Position numbers and translations under genes: made by a program
Source: Bacteroidota bacterium
Lineage (GTDB): Bacteria > Bacteroidota > Ignavibacteria > UBA10030 > UBA8401
DNA: 64,000 bases
Direction: 5' to 3'
Assembly: GCA_041658205.1 (NCBI GenBank)
Contig: JBBAAO010000001.1
Location: 1,984,001-2,048,000 of the forward strand
Part shown: piece by piece, positions 42,789 through 53,100 of the stretch
Layout of the letters: each line of letters opens with the position of its first letter
How positions within the stretch are numbered: position 1 is the first letter of the stretch
Notes under the pieces: model-generated
What the model saw: the letters and a program-made list of their open reading frames with translations, nothing else
Told to the model about the DNA's origin: nothing
The model's database searches: none

Positions 42789-45374
42789 TTAGAATATTAT
42801 AGAACATCCCGCTTTGACCCTGCGCAATTCATAATACGCACTCGGATCCGAAAGTTCGCCGCCAATTCTTCCGTTAGAGTCAACCCATTTTACATTCTTC
42901 GTATTCAGCACATTTCTTGCGTCTATATACAAGACCAGTGTAATATCTTGAAGATTGTCAAATGTAAATTCACGGGTTATCTTGATGTTAGAGAATAAAA
43001 CATTTTTCATTCGGGAATTGTTGGGCACAAAATCCTTTGATGAATCGATTGGAGAAAAACCATCACGTGTCGGGAATAATGTATATGGTTTAGGAGAATT
43101 GAACCAGAGGATCCCGTTTAAAGCAATATCGTACGGAAGTTTGGTTTCCAGATCGACCTTAATTGAATGTCGTTGATCCCAACTGAGGGGAAATGATGTT
43201 GCCCGAATTGGGAAACCCCACTGCGCAAGATTGATGGATTGGTTTGCCACTTCACTCGTCCCCTCCGTTATCATATACGTATAGGAGATACTTCCAGAAA
43301 GAAATTCGTCCCGTTCCCGGCTGAGAATAAATTCGATTCCTTGCGCATCGGCTTCTGCGTTGTTCACATACTGCGCAAAACCATAATCCCCTCCTGCTTT
43401 GCTGTCAAACGGGATAAGTGTTTTCGAATCGATTTGATTTTTTACATTCTTTTTGAAATATGTTACCGAACCAACATAATGGTCCGTTACGGCATGCTTA
43501 TATCCAATTTCCCATGCAATAGTTTTTTCCGGATTGAGGTCTGGATTTCCCGACAGCACACTTCTGGCACCGCTTTGAATCTGGGGAGGATTGATTCCTG
43601 TATAGAGATATTCAAACAATGGATATTGAAAATAATATCCAAAGTTCATAAAGAACATGCTGTTCGGTCCCATCGGTGCGGCGAAGGCAATACGAGGACT
43701 GAATTGTTGTTTGAGCGATGTTCTTTTATACCCGACAACCTTTTGTTTAAACTCATTATTGCTGCTGGGAATATATTCTACCACAGGTCGTTCCGCACGG
43801 GGATCGAGAAAATCCCACCGCAGACCCAAACTAAGAATGGAGCCATCAAGTGCAAAACGGATCTTATCCTGAATATAAACGCTGCCTGAGCGAGGGAAAT
43901 ATTCGTAGAGATTGCTATAATTTAGGAGCGGCGCATTTTCAATCGGTTTGCCAAAATATGTTCTCTGCGGTTCAAATTTTACAAGATCATAAAAAATGTC
44001 GTAGAAATTCATTTCAAATCCTATTTTGAAAAACTGCGCGTCATCCAATTGAGAAGAGAAATCCCCTTTTGCAATCTGCATCAACTGTTGAACATTTGCC
44101 CACCAGTTCTTCGTTCCTTTTGTAACGTACCGCAAGAATAAGTCATATTGATATGGATTGATTTCGATATCCAATTTTGACGGCTCACCGAATCGATTTT
44201 GAAGATAGAAGTGTGTAAAACTAAGCGTATAGGCTGAATTCTCCGATAATGTGTGCGACATGGAGACGACACCACGGATTGACAGTTTTGTCCGTTCGGG
44301 AAGTCCGTCCAGATTATACCGCCAGCTGTACTCATAGTCTCTCCAATTGCGATATGAATAGATTCCCTGTGCTGTCAGACGAATGGATGGTGACGCAACA
44401 TATTCCAATTTTGACATTCCGCTCAGCTCTTTGTTATTTGGTGAGCCGAAATAATTATTCATATCCTGCCACCATCGTGAATTAGATGCTCGTAATGTGA
44501 GTGCACTAAGATAAAACAATTCACTGGAAATCAACGGTCCGCTAGCACTTACTTCCAGTTCATTATGCTGATCAGTCTGTTTATTCCATTTTGACGGAAC
44601 CCAATTATCCTTTTCAAATCTGAATCCAAGCCGATGAACATTTTCGCCCCCCTTAGTAATGACATTAATCACCGCGGACATCGCATTTCCATATTCTGCC
44701 TCAAATCCTCCGGTGTAAATCGTCATACCACCAATCGCACTTTTTGGAAGTTCCGTGCCTAAACCGCCTCCCACAAAATCCTGTACGGGAATTCCATCGA
44801 TAAGATAAATCACCTCATTGGTTTTACCACCCCGGACATTTCCTTCCAATGTTACTCCGGGCTGCAGTGATAACACTTCCTGGAAAGTCGTGACCGGAAG
44901 TTTTTCTAATTTTACTTCGCTGATGGAAAATGCTGTTGATGGTTGGTCCTTTTGAATAAGAGGCTTTTGCGAAATAATTTCAACCGTTCCTAATTCCACC
45001 GAGGATTGATCTAAGGCGACATCGAGCCGTGTGCGCATGTCGGCATTTATAGCAACATTTTTCATGATGACAGTTTTATATCCAAGAAGTGTGAATTTAA
45101 CATCATACACCCCGGCTCGTATGTTTCTAATGACATAATATCCTTCATAATTTGAGACCGTTCCGAGCGTTGTGCCTAATACCTGCACGGTAGCAGAAAC
45201 GATCGACTCTTTTGTTCCTTTATCACTAACTTTCCCTTCAATAATACCGGTCGTTCCGGCCGTAACCTTTGCAGTGCAAAATAATATTAATAGTACCACC
45301 AAAAGAATTCTCATAGATTTTAGTATCCCATTACGGAAATTACGTATCATAATTTTTTGTCCTTGAAATTTCAT
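42789..45374 (-). CDS. TonB-type outer-membrane receptor closing the lipoprotein operon
   Basis: About 861 residues from 45374; a start at 45350 or 45314 (MRILLVVLLILFCTAKVTAG) would give a neater signal peptide. A carboxypeptidase-regulatory-like domain (GIIEGKVSDKGTKESIVSAT) is followed by a plug (KLPVTTFQEVLSLQPGVTLE, VIYLIDGIPVQDFVGGGLG, VINVITKGG) and a barrel ending in Phe (KAGCSIIF). The ATG at 45374 overlaps the stop of the last small lipoprotein by four bases, so it is tied to that operon. By analogy with SusCD systems, it may be the channel for which the lipoproteins are surface partners. The ligand is unknown. Confidence 0.85.
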   Translation of the reverse strand: MKFQGQKIMIRNFRNGILKSMRILLVVLLILFCTAKVTAGTTGIIEGKVSDKGTKESIVSATVQVLGTTLGTVSNYEGYYVIRNIRAGVYDVKFTLLGYKTVIMKNVAINADMRTRLDVALDQSSVELGTVEIISQKPLIQKDQPSTAFSISEVKLEKLPVTTFQEVLSLQPGVTLEGNVRGGKTNEVIYLIDGIPVQDFVGGGLGTELPKSAIGGMTIYTGGFEAEYGNAMSAVINVITKGGENVHRLGFRFEKDNWVPSKWNKQTDQHNELEVSASGPLISSELFYLSALTLRASNSRWWQDMNNYFGSPNNKELSGMSKLEYVASPSIRLTAQGIYSYRNWRDYEYSWRYNLDGLPERTKLSIRGVVSMSHTLSENSAYTLSFTHFYLQNRFGEPSKLDIEINPYQYDLFLRYVTKGTKNWWANVQQLMQIAKGDFSSQLDDAQFFKIGFEMNFYDIFYDLVKFEPQRTYFGKPIENAPLLNYSNLYEYFPRSGSVYIQDKIRFALDGSILSLGLRWDFLDPRAERPVVEYIPSSNNEFKQKVVGYKRTSLKQQFSPRIAFAAPMGPNSMFFMNFGYYFQYPLFEYLYTGINPPQIQSGARSVLSGNPDLNPEKTIAWEIGYKHAVTDHYVGSVTYFKKNVKNQIDSKTLIPFDSKAGGDYGFAQYVNNAEADAQGIEFILSRERDEFLSGSISYTYMITEGTSEVANQSINLAQWGFPIRATSFPLSWDQRHSIKVDLETKLPYDIALNGILWFNSPKPYTLFPTRDGFSPIDSSKDFVPNNSRMKNVLFSNIKITREFTFDNLQDITLVLYIDARNVLNTKNVKWVDSNGRIGGELSDPSAYYELRRVKAGCSIIF

Positions 45375-46075
45375 TGTCCAATAAGAGTACACGGATCCAC
45401 TATTGAAAGATCGGCACACGGAGGCAATCCCAGAGAAACATTTGCCTCACCTCTATCGAGTCCTTTAATGCAGTGGCGAGTTGTTAATGGTTTTGCAACT
45501 AATACAGCCATTCGATCAAATATTTTAATATTTGCAGTCACCAGATATCGTTGGGCTCTGGAGAATCTTCGCCGCCACGGAGGACCATTAGCGCGAAAAA
45601 CGTAACAGGTAGGTTCATTGACCGGTTCAAAGTGCATTAATAAATATGTACTATCATCAGTTTTGAGATCCCAAATCACGGAAAGAACTACCGAATCATT
45701 TGGCACAATTGTTAATTTCCTGCTGATTGGATTATACTGTTTTGCATAATGGATGTTGGTGCGTGACAGTTTCATTGTTCTTTTTGTTGTAAAGTTCCGT
45801 TGATCTCCCTCAATAGGAAGCCAGGTTATTTCCATTGTTCCGTCCAATCGTGCAATATCGTCCAGAACTTCATCCATATTGTTTTTAATCGAAAGAAATA
45901 TTTGCAGTTGACCCGGTTCACCGGTTACTGTTGAATTTGGAACGACATAATATTTCGCCAGTATCGTCGTCGACACCAGATGTGAAATATCTTCACGGAT
46001 TGGCAACGTTTCGTTACAGGATACCATTGTTACAAATATTACTATCACAAAAAATATATGTCTCAGCACGATCAT
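45371..46075 (-). CDS. Paralogous small lipoprotein, copy 6
   Basis: 234 residues from MIVLRHIFFVIVIF at 46075. Its ATG shares one base with the upstream stop (TAATG). The lipobox ends MVSC, followed by the family motif NETLPIRED. The mature part has the family cores DEVLDDIARLDGTMEITW and WDLKTDDSTYLL, then ANIKIFDRMAVLVAKP and four conserved Cys (TCYV, RHCI, PPCAD, DPCTLI). It is likely a beta-sandwich anchored to the outer membrane. No known family was recognised. The upstream-extended start at 46093 would break the signal peptide and is rejected. Confidence 0.82.
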   Translation of the reverse strand: MIVLRHIFFVIVIFVTMVSCNETLPIREDISHLVSTTILAKYYVVPNSTVTGEPGQLQIFLSIKNNMDEVLDDIARLDGTMEITWLPIEGDQRNFTTKRTMKLSRTNIHYAKQYNPISRKLTIVPNDSVVLSVIWDLKTDDSTYLLMHFEPVNEPTCYVFRANGPPWRRRFSRAQRYLVTANIKIFDRMAVLVAKPLTTRHCIKGLDRGEANVSLGLPPCADLSIVDPCTLIGQ

Positions 46076-46782
46076 TACTTTATGACAGTACACGGATCAA
46101 CATTTGAAAAATCGACGCACGGCGGAAGTCCTAATTTGGAATTTTCCTCACCAAAATGTGTGGCCATGACGCATTGTTTGATGGTAACTGGAACTGAATA
46201 TGCTGCTGCAAGTTTATCAAAATATTTTATGTTTGCGCTCACAACAAATCGCTGTGGCAGCGATATCCTTCGTTGAATAATAACGATAGGATCATCCGGA
46301 TTTGGAGGGAATTCCGTAGACTTAACATAACATCCGGGATCATTCACTGTCGGAAAATGCATCAGAAGATCGGTGCTATCGTCAGTCTTAAAATTCCAAT
46401 ATGCATTCAACACAATTGAATCTTTTGGTTCCACCCTCAATCGATGCGAAATTCTATCATAGCTTTTGGCGTACATAATATTATTTCTTGAAAGCTTTAT
46501 TGTCCTTGTCTTGGTAAAGTTTTGATTCTCTTCTACCGAAGGCTGCCATGATACCTCAACGCTGCCGTTCAACTGAACAATGTCATCCAACGTCTCGTCA
46601 CTATTATTAACCATCGTAATAAATAGCTGAAGTGCACCTGATTTTTTGGACGACGAAAGAGTATAATATCGTGACCGAACATTCGTTGTTACCAAATTCG
46701 ATAGATCTTCATGCACCGGAAGCGACTCGTTACAGGAAACAAATATTAAGCAACAATAAATTATCAGAAAAATACGCATCAT
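46075..46782 (-). CDS. Paralogous small lipoprotein, copy 5
   Basis: 235 residues. A signal peptide with lipobox FVSC is followed by NESLPVHEDL. The family cores are NNSDETLDDIVQLNGSVEVSW, DSIVLNAYWNFKTDDSTDLL and SANIKYFDKLAAAYSVPV. The four mature Cys are in GCYV, KQCVM, PPCVDF and DPCTVI. It differs from the other copies in a Pro/Asp insert (FPPNPDDP) in the loop after the first mature Cys. It starts 12 bases after copy 4 and stops on the ATG of copy 6. Confidence 0.82.
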   Translation of the reverse strand: MMRIFLIIYCCLIFVSCNESLPVHEDLSNLVTTNVRSRYYTLSSSKKSGALQLFITMVNNSDETLDDIVQLNGSVEVSWQPSVEENQNFTKTRTIKLSRNNIMYAKSYDRISHRLRVEPKDSIVLNAYWNFKTDDSTDLLMHFPTVNDPGCYVKSTEFPPNPDDPIVIIQRRISLPQRFVVSANIKYFDKLAAAYSVPVTIKQCVMATHFGEENSKLGLPPCVDFSNVDPCTVIK

Positions 46783-46794
46783 AAATTTTTGCGG

Positions 46795-47487
46795 TTATTG
46801 AATGACTGAACAAGGATCAAATTGTATAAAGTCGGTGCATTTGGGGTATCCACTACTTACTGCTTCACCTTGATGACCAACCATCACACAGTGTTTAATC
46901 GATACAGGTTGAACGTAAATCATCGCAAGCCTATCAAATATTTTTATATGTGCTTTCACCAAAAACGGTTGCGGCAATGTAATTCGTCTTGGAATTGGTC
47001 CAGGATATGGATTCATATGAACATAACATCCAGTATCTATCCCCCACGGGAAATAAGGTAGCAGGTATGTACTGTCGTTCGATTTCAAATTCCATACGAC
47101 AGAGACAATTAAAGAATCATCTGCATCCAATGTTAACCGTTTTGATAGTCGGTCGAATTTTTTTGCATGAAAAATATCATCCGAATTGACTCGTATGGTT
47201 CGAGTGATATCTCCGCGTGGCCGCATGTCATTCGGTACCAACCATGTTATCTCTATTGCACCTGTTAATTGAGCAATATCATCTAACGTTTCGTCCGTTT
47301 TATTCACAATGGTGACATATAATCGAATTCCACCAGCATGCCTTGAATGCGAAGTTGTTTCATAAAATGATTGAATGTATGCTTTTACTAAATGATCAAT
47401 ATCTTCACGAATCGGTAGATTTTCGTTGCATGCCAACAAACCAATACTCATCACCAGTAATATTAACCAGAAGAAGATTCTGTTCAT
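46795..47487 (-). CDS. Paralogous small lipoprotein, copy 4
   Basis: 230 residues. The signal peptide ends LLACNENLPIRED. The family cores are NKTDETLDDIAQLTGAIEITW, ADDSLIVSVVWNLKSNDSTYLL and AHIKIFDRLAMIYVQPVSIKHC. The Cys pattern GCYV, KHCVM, PKCTD, DPCSVI is intact. It is closest to copy 3 (VSIKHCVMVGHQGEA against MSVKHCFMVSHAGEA), which suggests recent duplication. The gap to the preceding gene is 3 bases. Confidence 0.82.
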   Translation of the reverse strand: MNRIFFWLILLVMSIGLLACNENLPIREDIDHLVKAYIQSFYETTSHSRHAGGIRLYVTIVNKTDETLDDIAQLTGAIEITWLVPNDMRPRGDITRTIRVNSDDIFHAKKFDRLSKRLTLDADDSLIVSVVWNLKSNDSTYLLPYFPWGIDTGCYVHMNPYPGPIPRRITLPQPFLVKAHIKIFDRLAMIYVQPVSIKHCVMVGHQGEAVSSGYPKCTDFIQFDPCSVIQ

Positions 47488-47490
47488 CCT

Positions 47491-48180
47491 TTATTGTCCG
47501 ATGACAAAACAAGGGTCAAACTGCGTAAAATCAGTACATGGAGGAAAGGGTGGATTCGGTGCTTCTCCTGCATGACTAACCATAAAACAATGTTTGACCG
47601 ACATTGGCTGAGCGTACAGTACCGCAAGCTTGTCAAATATTTTTATGTTTGCTGAGACCTTGAACTTCTGTGGTAACGTAATACTTCGCGGTGCATATCC
47701 CGGCAATTCCCCTCTGGAAACATAACATTGGGAATCCCGTGTTGCCGGAAAGTATTGAAATAAATATGTACCATCATCCGATTTTAAATTCCAATCGGTG
47801 AAAACAATCAGAGAATCTTTTGGGTCCAATATTAATCGTCTTGTTTGGGTATTGTATTGTTTTGCATAAAAAATGTTATTCGGATTGAGTTGAACTGTTC
47901 CGGTAAGCTCAACAAGGGGTGCAATATTTTTTGCTATTATCCATGTAATTTCAATCACGCCAGTCAATCGGACAACATCTTCCAATGTTTCATCAGAATT
48001 ATTCACAACAGTGACATATACTCTAAGACTTCCGGTAGCATTGGAATGTGATTTTGTGAAATACGATGTTCGAATTTTCGTTGTCACTAAATTGCCTAGA
48101 TCTTCACGAACAGGAAGATTTTCATTACAGGCGATTAATATAATACTCATGCAGAGCAATGGTAAAAGAGTTCTGGCCAT
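47491..48180 (-). CDS. Paralogous small lipoprotein, copy 3
   Basis: 229 residues from MARTLLPLLCMSIILIAC at 48180, two bases after the stop of copy 2; an earlier start at 48231 would put charged residues before the signal peptide. After the lipid Cys comes NENLPVREDL. The family cores are NNSDETLEDVVRLTGVIEITW, KDSLIVFTDWNLKSDDGTYL and SANIKIFDKLAVLYAQP. The four mature Cys are present (QCYV, KHCFM, PPCTD, DPCFVI). Confidence 0.82.
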   Translation of the reverse strand: MARTLLPLLCMSIILIACNENLPVREDLGNLVTTKIRTSYFTKSHSNATGSLRVYVTVVNNSDETLEDVVRLTGVIEITWIIAKNIAPLVELTGTVQLNPNNIFYAKQYNTQTRRLILDPKDSLIVFTDWNLKSDDGTYLFQYFPATRDSQCYVSRGELPGYAPRSITLPQKFKVSANIKIFDKLAVLYAQPMSVKHCFMVSHAGEAPNPPFPPCTDFTQFDPCFVIGQ

Positions 48181-48182
48181 AT

Positions 48183-48854
48183 TTATTTTCCAATAACAGA
48201 ACAAGGATTGACCAAATTCAAATCTCTGCAACTAGGATCAATCCATGAATACGGACCAACAATACATTGTGTGGTAGTCACAGGCTGCATATATAATACT
48301 GATAGTTGATCGTAGAGTCTGATATTTGCTGAAAATAAAAACTTCTCTCTTCCAGAAATTCTCCTCTTCCCTGGGTAACCGTTCATTTGAATAATGTTGC
48401 ACTGGTTATCGACAAAACTTGGCATTCTATTCGTCAAAAAGGTGCCGTCGTCAGTTTTCAAATCCCAATTGACATAAAAGACGATCGAATCATTGGGAGG
48501 AATTCGAAGTTTACCGTTCAGCGTATTTAACAAGGAAAGTCCTCTAAAAATATCGGATTGACCAATGGTAAAGGTTTTTATTTTACTAAAATTACCGTCA
48601 TCGTTTGCTTTAGGAATCCACTGGACTTGTATTGTCCCTTTTATCGCATTTACACCATCCAGCGTTTCATCCAAATTATTTTTCACCGTAAGATAAAATC
48701 GTAAATACATTCTGCCGTCTTGAATAACATATCCACTGCTTAAAGATACAGTCACTTGATGGGTAATATCCTCCCTTGTTGGAAGAGTCTCATCGCAGGA
48801 AACGAATAGTAACAACAAACTCAGTAAGAAGAATACTACGCCTACACTTTTCAT
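48183..48854 (-). CDS. Paralogous small lipoprotein, copy 2
   Basis: 223 residues. The lipobox ends FVSC, followed by DETLPTREDI. The family cores are NNLDETLDGVNAIKGTIQVQW, NDSIVFYVNWDLKTDDGTFL and SANIRLYDQLSVLYMQPVTTTQC. The four mature Cys are kept (QCNI, TQCIVG, PSCRD, NPCSVI). It is more distant from copies 3-6 than they are from each other. Its ATG shares one base with the stop of the Ig-like lipoprotein gene (TAATG). Confidence 0.82.
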   Translation of the reverse strand: MKSVGVVFFLLSLLLLFVSCDETLPTREDITHQVTVSLSSGYVIQDGRMYLRFYLTVKNNLDETLDGVNAIKGTIQVQWIPKANDDGNFSKIKTFTIGQSDIFRGLSLLNTLNGKLRIPPNDSIVFYVNWDLKTDDGTFLTNRMPSFVDNQCNIIQMNGYPGKRRISGREKFLFSANIRLYDQLSVLYMQPVTTTQCIVGPYSWIDPSCRDLNLVNPCSVIGK

Positions 48855-50173
48855 TATGGTTTCACTAAGACATCACGAAGATTTGAGTAAAAATAAAATC
48901 CGCTCGTATAGTTAATCTTCAATCTGTAAAACGGAGATGTTCCGACGACGGGGGTAGTATCAGTCCCGGACGTAATATTTTCATCAGTAATCACTTTCAC
49001 TGCTACTGTTGAACTATCAAAATTGAAGCTATTACAACGCTGCAACGTGTAGTTGGCAAATCCAGCATTGAGATTCTTCTGCCAATACACTGTCACTACG
49101 CCACCACTACTGTTCAACGAATCAATTTGCAGATATTTGTATACCGTAAATGTAAACGGCAGTGGAGGGAAAGAAAAACCGACTTCAGCAACCACCTGAA
49201 AACTTGTATCGGTTTCTGCAATGGAGACTCCAGCTGTGGCAATACCACTGATATTTGTCGGTGAAAACGAGGGAAACACCTGTCCATCTCCACGTGTTAC
49301 TTTAAATTCAACTCCAAAATTATTGGGAGGAGCAACATAAAGCGGATTTTTGTATTTGTCCAAAACTCTGACTTTCAAAATATTTCCAAAATTTGCCCCC
49401 TGCATAATATAGTATTCGCTATTTGAAGCATATTCGAAAACTGCCGGTGTTGTCAATGAAATTGCTTTGGCAGAAAAATCCACTGTACCTTTTTGAATGG
49501 ATGGTACCAATGCCTGTGCCGTTTTATTTCCAACAAGCGTATCAAGTGTCCATTTGCTTGCTGCAATTCCTGATGAATCGGTGAACGCTACTGAAGGATC
49601 GCATTTACCGTTAGTTGTCGAAAAATAAATGGGAACATTCGGTACAAGATTCCCATATGAATCTGTAACGATTACTTTTAATGGTGAACCAAGTGCTTTT
49701 CCGACATATCCTGTTTGATTATTGCCACTTAGCAATTCCACATTTGCTGCACCTGAGGTCACGGAAAACAGAGAAAATTTTACCGGTGAACCTTTGAGAC
49801 CTAACACTGTAGCAAAGACAAATATGGAATCAGCTTTTGAACCAAGTGTGACTGTGGTTTGTGCATAACCGTTTCCGTCTGTCACTGCGGTAGTATCGCT
49901 AAAGGTGGCATTACTTTTTTCTACCGTAAACTCCACAAGAATACCGCGAACTGGCCGACCATTCGCAGCAAGTATTCTTATTTTTATTGGTATCGGTAAT
50001 TTTGTATTCACTATTCCAGTCTGAAATCCGCCGCCTGAACTTATTATCCTGTCGGGTTCTTCTTTTCCTGTTCCTGCAATAGTGTCCCGATCGATACACG
50101 ATGTTGAGTAGAGCATGACAGCAATAATGCTGATGAACAATACGTTAATCTTTGTCATATAGTTATTATTCAT
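48854..50173 (-). CDS. Lipoprotein with invasin-like (Big-1) Ig repeats
   Basis: 439 residues (434 from the alternative start MTKINVLFISII at 50158). The signal peptide ends STSC, a relaxed lipobox. About three Ig-like Big-1 repeats follow, each with the family rhythm 'D.NG.A..TVTLG' or 'DSSGIAASKWTL' and 'PNVPIYFSTTNG'. The last 75 residues resemble an Fn3-like domain (VTVYWQKNLNAGFANYTLQRC). Such proteins usually form stalks or adhesins at the surface. It overlaps both neighbours by a few bases, so it belongs to the same operon. Confidence 0.8.
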   Translation of the reverse strand: MNNNYMTKINVLFISIIAVMLYSTSCIDRDTIAGTGKEEPDRIISSGGGFQTGIVNTKLPIPIKIRILAANGRPVRGILVEFTVEKSNATFSDTTAVTDGNGYAQTTVTLGSKADSIFVFATVLGLKGSPVKFSLFSVTSGAANVELLSGNNQTGYVGKALGSPLKVIVTDSYGNLVPNVPIYFSTTNGKCDPSVAFTDSSGIAASKWTLDTLVGNKTAQALVPSIQKGTVDFSAKAISLTTPAVFEYASNSEYYIMQGANFGNILKVRVLDKYKNPLYVAPPNNFGVEFKVTRGDGQVFPSFSPTNISGIATAGVSIAETDTSFQVVAEVGFSFPPLPFTFTVYKYLQIDSLNSSGGVVTVYWQKNLNAGFANYTLQRCNSFNFDSSTVAVKVITDENITSGTDTTPVVGTSPFYRLKINYTSGFYFYSNLRDVLVKP

Positions 50174-53100
50174 AGATATTGAGATTTTGATCTTCCATGA
50201 TGACCGCTAACTTTAAAGTTATTACTCCAATATTTTCCGCGTCAATATAGACAATGTATAAACCGCTGGCGACGAAGAACCCTTTTTCATTGCGTAAGTC
50301 CCACCGAAAGAATTGAGAGAGATCATCCTTATACATTGTGCGTACGTGAATTCCTCCCAGGTTAAAAATTCTTATAGTTGCTTTTTCGGGAAGGTGGGAG
50401 AATGTGACAAACTTGTTTGTCGTTGAACTTTCAAAGATGTTCACTCCATAATACGGATTGGGAAATACATTGATGGTGTTCAACTGTTGCTTTGCAGAAA
50501 TTTTATTCTCTTTCTGGATGGGTTGCAATGTAATCCGTCTGATGTCTCCGTATTTGATTGATTTATTGGGAGTCAGACGAATGATTGTTCCCGGTGCCGG
50601 GGGGATTCCATTGTCCGACTCATTCACTATGATAATATTCCGTGCAATATGATTTAATCCATTAATGAGTCGGGCGCGAACGGTATTTGTTGTAGGGAGC
50701 GTTCCATTCCGTGTCAACGTATTGTATGAGATATCGTTTCCAACGGCATCAGCTTTATTCACTACGCCAACGATCTTATCAAATGTCGGTTTGCCATTTT
50801 TAAATGTGTTCCCTTTTATATTCCAAAGGGAATCTGTGGCAATGGTATTTTCAATGACAGCCCAAACACGCACAGAATCCTGATACACTTGAAAAGGAAC
50901 TCTGATAAACTTGGTCTCGGCAGGTAAACGAGCATCAATCATGGCCCAATTGGTGTCATTCGTAAAACGAATTTCTATAACCGATTCGGTAAGATTGTAA
51001 CCACCCCAGGAAATACCCGGTCCAATTAACGAATATGTTCCTTCCTTATTCGTCTGATTCACGACGTTCGAACGAGACGGTGCCACTTGTTCACCGGATT
51101 TGAAACCTGTCGGTGCCGGAGAGACATAAAGCGAAATCCCTTCGAAAACAAAACGATTTTCGAGAAAAGTAAATACCGATCGTGAGCTCGTCGCAAAATC
51201 GGGCAACGGAAGTTTCACTCTTGGTATGGATCCGTCGTAAAATTGTCCTCGCAATTCACCATTCGGATAGTTTGTCGATTTGACCATGACATATAAAAAT
51301 CCTGCAGCAAGGTCTCTAATAATAGAATCCGTTAATGGTTGCTGAGTGTCTGTTTTTAACCAAACTCCTGATGCAGTCTTACTGTTAATCGATAAAGTCT
51401 TGAGCACCGGACCATTTTGTGTCTTTGGCCCCTGACCAATTTCGATGGAGGTAACATTGGTATTTGTATTCACTTCGACTGAATAGGTAATCTTATCCAA
51501 TGCGTCATTGATCGTAAATAATGCAATCCCCGTTCCTGTTGGAAGCGGATTCGGTCGAGGGAGTGGAAGTTCATTTGCCGTCAGTCTGGCTTTCACCGTA
51601 GTATAATTTGAACCTGGTTCATTCTTCACCATTGTCCATGTGGAACTTGCGTCCGAAACACCAAACCAAAAATCATACGTTCCTCCTACCACAGAATAGG
51701 GATCGAGAATTTTTACACCGATGCGAACGTCATTCTGTCCAATAAAATTTTCACCGAGATTTTCTAACGAATCTTTGATTGCATACGGAAGAATCGTTTC
51801 CGGATTCGGCCGATGAGGAACCGCACTAATAATCTGCGGCTCACTCTCAATTGTCCTCAACAATGCCGATGGATTGTTTGTATAGGCATACGACGTGACG
51901 GCAAAATAATATTGCTGTCCGTTGACAAAAGGTATATTGCGTAAGGCATCATTTTTCAGGATGAGATATCGAATAATACCGGAATTTTTCCCTTCCTGTT
52001 TCACCTGTAATTCAACTCTTCCTGTCTGCAGATTGATGTCTTCTTGCACAATCTGTGTTACTTCATTTTGCAGATCGTATGTACCAACTTTTTTCCACGT
52101 ATATGGTGCTGACAATGGATGAGCCAGTTGATAGAGATTATACCCTTCAAACAGATACCCTCGGGATGAAAATCGTTCCGTTTGATTCAGCCGAGCCGTA
52201 TCCTTTTCCCACTCGATCAAAAAACTGTTATCAAGCTCGGTCAGTGTCGCATTCATTTTCGGCAGGCTCGGTGCAGGTGTTACAAACTGTTGATATGAAT
52301 CTTGAACAATCTTGTCGTAATACTTCAATACATGAACACTAGCTACTCTGTCGGGTGAATCAGCCGCAATCAACGCTGATACAATTTCCTGCGTATCTCC
52401 AAGAGCCATTGAAAACGGACCTGTTGAAAGTATCAATTCTCTCGAGCTTGCCCCCTCATACACTCCGTCTATCCAACCGTTTTTAGAAACCGGATCTCCT
52501 GTTGACCAAAATTTTGCTTTTTGAAGTGTGGTGGGATCAACGCGTAAATTTGTATCCACAGTGGGATATCCTTTTAACGCATTGACCATCTCCGATGCAC
52601 CGGAACCAGTTAGAAATGGTGGTCTATTTAATGGCCCAAAATATGTAATGGATGTTGTCGGCAGATTTTTGTATCCACGCTTGTATGAAAAATTTACGAG
52701 TGCAGAATCGATACTTGTCCCTTTAACGATCGGACCCTGAAGGATATCATACCCCACAGCAGGAGGAATGCGATTAAACTTTCGATATTCATTATCCAGA
52801 ATTTTAGCATTATACACGAAACCGAGTCCTAGCAAAGAGTCTGAACCAGCAAGATTATCGTTTGATTGGCCGAGTGTCACGGTCGAAAGTACTCCAACAT
52901 ACATATTCGAAAGCAAACTTGATGCCGAAGTGTTTGCAGTTCCTTTATAAATCATTTTATATCGGCGAAAGATCGTATTCCCAAGTGCTCCATTTGTGTT
53001 ATATCCCCAAATAGTGAATTGTATTTCCAGTCCAATTTTAGGTGAACCCCATGGAGAACCTTGCGCTAAATCGTTCGCCACATACCAAATCACCTGATCA

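Noticed and set aside
42693..42998. Plus-strand open frame that begins in the gap between the receptor and the protease gene
   Set aside because: Only its first 32 codons lie in the gap; the rest is antisense to the receptor. It has a Lys/Arg-rich, non-family sequence and no ribosome-binding site.
43239..43889. Plus-strand open frame of 216 codons inside the receptor gene
   Set aside because: It is antisense to the beta-barrel of the TonB-type receptor; no start signal and no family resemblance.
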